Shown here in pieces: positions 60,668 to 64,000 of a stretch of 64,000 nucleotides of DNA. Source of the DNA: JBNFVY01 sp049943335 (lineage in GTDB: Bacteria > Pseudomonadota > Alphaproteobacteria > Rhodobacterales > Rhodobacteraceae); assembly GCF_049943335.1 (NCBI RefSeq), contig NZ_JBNFVY010000006.1, positions 49,948-113,947 on the forward strand, written 5' to 3'. The notes below the pieces were generated by a model. It had not been told where the DNA came from and ran no database searches. It saw only the letters and a program-made list of their open reading frames with translations. The first letter of the stretch is position 1, and every line of letters begins with the position of its first letter. The position numbers were made by a program, and so were the translations under genes.

Positions 60668-61834
60668 ATGACCACCGCGAAGAAACCCGCTATCCTGGAT
60701 GGGGTCAGGATCATCGACCTGACGTCGATCATCTTTGGCCCCCTGGCAACCCAGATGCTTGGCGATCTGGGGGCCGATGTGATCAAGGTGGAAAGTCCCG
60801 AGGGCGATCTGATCCGACAGATCCAGCCGTCGCGCAACCCGATGATGGGGGCCGCCTATCTGGGGGCGAACCGCAACAAGCGCAGCATCGTTCTGGATCT
60901 CAAGACTGAACCGGACCGCGCGCGCCTGCGCAAGCTTCTGAAGGGTGCAGATGTGATGATTTCAAGCATCCGGCCCGCAGCGCTGGCGCGCCTGTCGCTT
61001 GATCCTGAAACGTTGCGGCGCGACAATCCCGACCTCATCACGGTTTTCGCGACCGGGTACGGGCAAGACGGGCCATACGCCGCGAAACCCGCCTTTGATG
61101 ACATCGTTCAGGCGGTGTCTGGACTGGCCAGCCTACCGATGCTTCGCGATCCTGATGCCAAACCCGATTATTCCCCGACCATTCTTGCCGACAAGCTTGG
61201 CGGCGTGACCACGGCCTATGCTGTCATGGCGGCCCTGTTTCACCGTGAACGCACGGGCCAGGCCCAGCACGTCGAGGTGCCGATGTTCGAAACGCTGACG
61301 GCGTTTCTGCTGGCCGAGCATATGGACGGCGCCACATTCGATGACGTGCCGAAAGATTTTGGCTATGCGCGGATGTTGGTGCCGCACCGCCGCCCGCTTG
61401 AGACAAAAGACGGCTTCATAACGCTCTTGCCTTATACAAACCAACAGTGGACGCGGTTCTTCAAGGCGGTTGGGCGCGATGACATGGTCGCACACCCCTG
61501 GATTTCCGACATGGAGGAACGCAGCCGCAACATTGGCGCGCTGTATGACATGGTAGCGCAGATCGCCGTGACGCGAACGACACAGGAATGGATCGACCTG
61601 ATGGAAGAGGTCGACATTCCGGCCATGCCCGTGCGCAACCTGGCGGACCTGCCAGCCGACCCGCATCTGGCGGCGACCGGCTTTTTTCAACAGATCGAGC
61701 ATCCTACTGAGGGGCCGATCTGGACAACCAAACCGCCAATCCGGTTTTCCGAAACCCCGGCCCGTCATGATCACCGCCCGGCCCCCCACCTGGGTGAGCA
61801 TACCGAAGAAATCCTCGGGCCGGACGGCGACTAA
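60668..61834 (+). CDS. CaiB/BaiF-family (class III) CoA-transferase
   Basis: 388-residue class III CoA-transferase. The start of the fold is GVRIIDLTSIIFGPLATQML then GADVIKVESPEGD. The likely catalytic Asp is in TILADKLGGVTTAYAV. The C-terminus ends APHLGEHTEEILG, the usual Leu-Gly-Glu-His motif that is decayed in the pseudogene at 56287. It is tandem with the preceding CaiB gene, and the two are only distantly similar, so they may use different acids. Its stop lies 11 bases from the convergent dehydrogenase stop. Confidence 0.9.
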   Translation: MTTAKKPAILDGVRIIDLTSIIFGPLATQMLGDLGADVIKVESPEGDLIRQIQPSRNPMMGAAYLGANRNKRSIVLDLKTEPDRARLRKLLKGADVMISSIRPAALARLSLDPETLRRDNPDLITVFATGYGQDGPYAAKPAFDDIVQAVSGLASLPMLRDPDAKPDYSPTILADKLGGVTTAYAVMAALFHRERTGQAQHVEVPMFETLTAFLLAEHMDGATFDDVPKDFGYARMLVPHRRPLETKDGFITLLPYTNQQWTRFFKAVGRDDMVAHPWISDMEERSRNIGALYDMVAQIAVTRTTQEWIDLMEEVDIPAMPVRNLADLPADPHLAATGFFQQIEHPTEGPIWTTKPPIRFSETPARHDHRPAPHLGEHTEEILGPDGD

Positions 61835-61845
61835 AGCTTATCTGA

Positions 61846-63003
61846 TCAGATATCCAATGAGCGTGCGATCAGTTCCTTCATGATCTCGTTCGTGCCGCCA
61901 TAGATCATCTGAACCCGGCTGTCGGCATAAAGACGTGCGATCGGGAATTCCATCATGAAGCCGTAACCGCCATGCAGTTGCAGACATTCATGCATGACTT
62001 CGTTCTGCGTCTGGCTGCCCCACCATTTCGCCATCGAAGCGGTGGCCGCATCAAGTGTCCCAGCTTCAAGCCGCGTTATGCCGTCATTGACAAAGCTACG
62101 CAGCAATTCGGCTTTGGTCTTGCATTCTGCAAGCTTGAACCGGGTGTTCTGGAAATCCATGATCCGGTTTCCGAACGCTTTACGGTCCTGAACGTATTTC
62201 ACTGTCTCGGCGATGGCGAAGTCGATGAACCCAAGCGCGGTGACGCCGATCATCAGCCTTTCCCACGGCAGCTGCTTCATCAGCTGATAGAACCCCTGCC
62301 CTTCTTCCGGGCCAAGCAGGTTGGCTGTCGGCACGCGCACGTCTTCAAAGAACAGCTCGGCCGTGTCCGAACCCTTCATGCCCAACTTTTTCAGGTTGCG
62401 ACCGCGGCGGAAACCTTCTGCACCTTCGGTTTCCAGAACGATCAGCGAAACACCCTTGGCGCCAGCGTTGCGATCGGTCTTGGCCACAATAATGATAAGA
62501 TCGGCGGTATGACCATTCGTGATGAAGATCTTCGAGCCGTTGATCTTATAGTGGTTGCCGTCTTTTTCCGCGTGGGTTTGAACGTTCTGAAGGTCCGAAC
62601 CCGTTCCCGGTTCGGTCATCGCGATCGCACCGACACTGTCGCCACTGATCAGCTTTGGCAGCCACTTTTTCTTCTGCTCTTCGCTGCCGTAGGCTTCGAG
62701 ATAGTGGATAACGATGGACTGAATGCCATAGCCCCAGCCGGCGTCACCGGTGCGGCCCTGCTCATAAACAGTGATTGCATCGAACCCGAGGCCGCCACCA
62801 GACCCGCCGTATTCTTCGGCGACCGATCCGCCCATGACGCCATGCTGGCCGGCCGTGCGCCAGAATTCGCGGTCAACAATACCTTGTTCTGCCCATTTGT
62901 CACCGTTTGGGGCCATTTCGGCATCAAAGAGCTTGCGCGTGCTGTCCGCGAACATCCTGTGTTCATCTGAAGCCCAGGCCGAGGAATTTTGTATCAGAGA
63001 CAT
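61846..63003 (-). CDS. acyl-CoA dehydrogenase
   Basis: 385-residue FAD-dependent acyl-CoA dehydrogenase. Typical text is AIAMTEPGTGSDLQNVQTHA, KIFITNGHTADLIIIVAKTD and the flavin region KAFGNRIMDFQNTRFKLAEC. The likely catalytic Glu is in KQLPWERLMIGVTALG; the C-terminal site reads MIYGGTNEIMKELIA. It is a single gene on the minus strand with operator candidate site 3 about 36 bases upstream, suggesting co-control with the operons at 59399 and 59504. The ATG at 63003 has a weak ribosome site. Confidence 0.93.
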   Translation of the reverse strand: MSLIQNSSAWASDEHRMFADSTRKLFDAEMAPNGDKWAEQGIVDREFWRTAGQHGVMGGSVAEEYGGSGGGLGFDAITVYEQGRTGDAGWGYGIQSIVIHYLEAYGSEEQKKKWLPKLISGDSVGAIAMTEPGTGSDLQNVQTHAEKDGNHYKINGSKIFITNGHTADLIIIVAKTDRNAGAKGVSLIVLETEGAEGFRRGRNLKKLGMKGSDTAELFFEDVRVPTANLLGPEEGQGFYQLMKQLPWERLMIGVTALGFIDFAIAETVKYVQDRKAFGNRIMDFQNTRFKLAECKTKAELLRSFVNDGITRLEAGTLDAATASMAKWWGSQTQNEVMHECLQLHGGYGFMMEFPIARLYADSRVQMIYGGTNEIMKELIARSLDI

Positions 63004-63857
63004 GATCTACACCTATGGTCCTTTATGGTTTCACGGAATCTAACAATTGTTATTTTTTTTTACAACGGGCCACGCATGTCGGCAGACGTAGCGTCATTTA
63101 CTCTCAAGCCTCTTTCATGGCCTGTACTGACGAGTTTACTCTTGCCTACAGTTGAAGCATCCGTGTGGGGTTATTAGGTAAATTACATCGGCCACGACCA
63201 GACTATCTGGCGCCAGCGCGACTGGAACTGTTCAAGTCCGGGCGGGTACAGGCGAACTGGTTGATCATAGCAGTTGAGCCCGACCTAGAGGGCCCATTTT
63301 GCGCGTTGGGCCACGTGTGGGCAGGGTTTCCGTCGGAATGATCGATCTTGGGGCGTAGCGCCAGTTCCAACAGTCAAATTGCTTGCCTTTTTTGATGTGT
63401 AGATGGGGCGACAAACACATCTGGCAGGGACTTTCGGGGCAGGGAATTTGAAAACGGCTCACGCGCTTGGCTACCGATGCGCGGGGGAAAGGGAGGAATT
63501 CACATTGGCAACATATCACGGCCCGGATTGTTCCGCGCGAGTCAGAGAAGAGTTCAGCCTGATCAGGCCAGCCCATCGGGCAATACCGCTTTCCTCCGGG
63601 CCAATGCCCCCGCACACTTTGAGACTTCTGCATCCCGATTTTAGGCGGCCTATCCGTCGACCGGAACGCTATGCAACATATGGTTTTGTGCCTCATGTAA
63701 CACAGATCGTTATGTCAACGATGACCCCTCGGGCGGCGACGATGAAGGCGCCCCGCCGGAGCCGCGCCTCAACCAATTTGCCTTCGATCTATGCCGTTCA
63801 ACTGCAACGCAACGTAGGCGCGCTATGTGCACTGCGTAGAGGAATAGGAACGCGAAG
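63004..63857. other. 854-base stretch without a supported gene
   Basis: Apart from site 3 near the left end, I see no gene with family features on either strand; the longest open frames (63265-63696 minus, 63403-63861 plus) have no recognisable motif and composition unlike the neighbours. A short text CAACATATGGTTTTG (63675-63689) resembles site D. It may be a promoter region of the gene at 63858 plus degraded sequence. Confidence 0.5.
63039..63054. promoter_or_regulatory. TCTAACA-N2-TGTTAGA operator candidate (site 3, imperfect)
   Basis: TCTAACAATTGTTATT keeps 14 of the 16 motif positions. It lies 36 bases upstream of the dehydrogenase start at 63003, in a promoter position. Confidence 0.55.
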
Positions 63858-64000
63858 ATGAACCAAGTCGAATCCCCCCGATCCAACACGGTCAGTCCCG
63901 CAGCTATCCGGTCGGCATTTGACGTTCAGGTGCAGGCTCAGCTTGCGCGGCGGGGCGGGTTTGACCGCAAGGCGCGCATTGCACAGTTGGATCGTCTGGC
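63858..64000 (+). CDS. possible aldehyde dehydrogenase, N-terminal fragment (cut by window edge)
   Basis: Only the first 47 codons are visible. The start ATG follows AGGAACGCGAAG. The N-terminal text AAIRSAFDVQVQAQLARRGG, then FDRKARIAQLDRL, resembles the leading helix of coniferyl-aldehyde-type aldehyde dehydrogenases, which begins the family before the nucleotide domain. The identification rests on this helix alone and is weak. The sequence beyond 64000 would settle it. Confidence 0.4.
   Translation, partial: MNQVESPRSNTVSPAAIRSAFDVQVQAQLARRGGFDRKARIAQLDRL

Noticed and set aside
61839..61852. Perfect palindrome TATCTGATCAGATA between convergent stops
   Set aside because: Fourteen bases with no GC-rich stem or T-run, overlapping a stop codon. 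It is too weak for a terminator and is in the wrong place for an operator.
63675..63689. CAACATATGGTTTTG as a fifth CACATATGTG site
   Set aside because: It lacks two bases of the core and has no dyad symmetry beyond CATATG; the likeness to site D could be chance.
63403..63861. 152-codon plus-strand frame before the right-edge gene
   Set aside because: It has no recognisable domain, its composition is unlike neighbouring genes, and it overlaps the better supported start at 63858.
1..64000. CRISPR arrays, insertion sequences, integrases, tRNA or rRNA genes
   Set aside because: None seen: no spaced direct repeats, transposase motifs, terminal inverted repeats around a gene, or cloverleaf-like sequence were recognised on either strand.

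Overview
ORGANISM AND OVERALL CHARACTER. This high-GC window is densely coding and built almost entirely from acyl-CoA catabolism genes plus TRAP carboxylate transporters. High GC, two DctPQM and two TAXI-type TRAP systems, IclR regulators, and many ATGA/GTGA translational overlaps fit an alphaproteobacterium, most likely of the marine Rhodobacterales type. That assignment is inference; no rRNA, tRNA or replication gene is present to test it. I see no IS element, integrase, CRISPR array or RNA gene. Counted by family, there are 12 acyl-CoA dehydrogenase genes, 5 MaoC/hotdog hydratase genes, 3 thiolase-fold proteins each beside a DUF35 Zn-ribbon protein, 4 intact and 1 decayed CaiB/BaiF CoA-transferases, 3 crotonase-fold proteins, 2 SDRs, 3 ADP-forming acyl-CoA synthetase systems (one split), 2 ANL-type ligases, and 1 class I CoA-transferase pair. 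LAYOUT. (1) Positions 1-8874, minus strand: dctP-dctQ-dctM, SDR, acyl-CoA dehydrogenase, AMP-forming ligase, MaoC and ADP-forming synthetase (cut by the left edge), followed upstream by an IclR gene (9481-10284). (2) 10424-14973, minus: CaiB, acyl-CoA dehydrogenase and fused ADP-forming synthetase. (3) 15133-20480, plus: split synthetase alpha and beta, MaoC-like, dehydrogenase, thiolase-like, DUF35, strong terminator. (4) 20572-25315, minus: CoA-transferase-like A/B, TAXI binding protein and fused permease; a lone polytopic membrane protein lies at 25488-26897. (5) 27422-31055, plus: MmgE/PrpD protein and an alpha/beta dehydrogenase pair. (6) 31111-32519, minus: MaoC-like and IclR. (7) 32843-41223, plus: dehydrogenase pair, TAXI transporter, thioesterase, SDR, DUF35, thiolase-like, strong terminator. 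(8) 41294-49475, minus: crotonase, CaiB, two dehydrogenases, crotonase, dctQ-dctM-dctP. (9) 49692-50657, plus: nitronate monooxygenase-like. (10) 50731-59399, minus: DUF35, thiolase-like, double-hotdog hydratase, CaiB pseudogene, transglutaminase-like, MaoC, dehydrogenase pair, crotonase, PaaK-like ligase. (11) 59504-61834, plus: two CaiB genes. (12) 61846-63003, minus: dehydrogenase. An 854-base stretch without a gene follows, then the first 47 codons of a possible aldehyde dehydrogenase. HOW IT MAY WORK. Each block looks like a cassette that imports a carboxylate through TRAP, forms a CoA thioester by ligase or CoA transfer, desaturates, hydrates, and then oxidises or cleaves it. The thiolase-fold proteins lack both thiolase cysteines and sit with DUF35 proteins, and three dehydrogenase pairs combine a subunit that has a catalytic Glu with one that lacks it. 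Both arrangements recall steroid side-chain degradation (Ltp2-DUF35 aldolases; heteromeric ChsE-type dehydrogenases), but no steroid-ring genes are visible here, so the substrate is unknown; branched, alicyclic or bulky carboxylates are a reasonable guess. Two recurring palindromes (a CACATATGTG family and TCTAACA-N2-TGTTAGA) suggest that the cassettes belong to at least two regulons.
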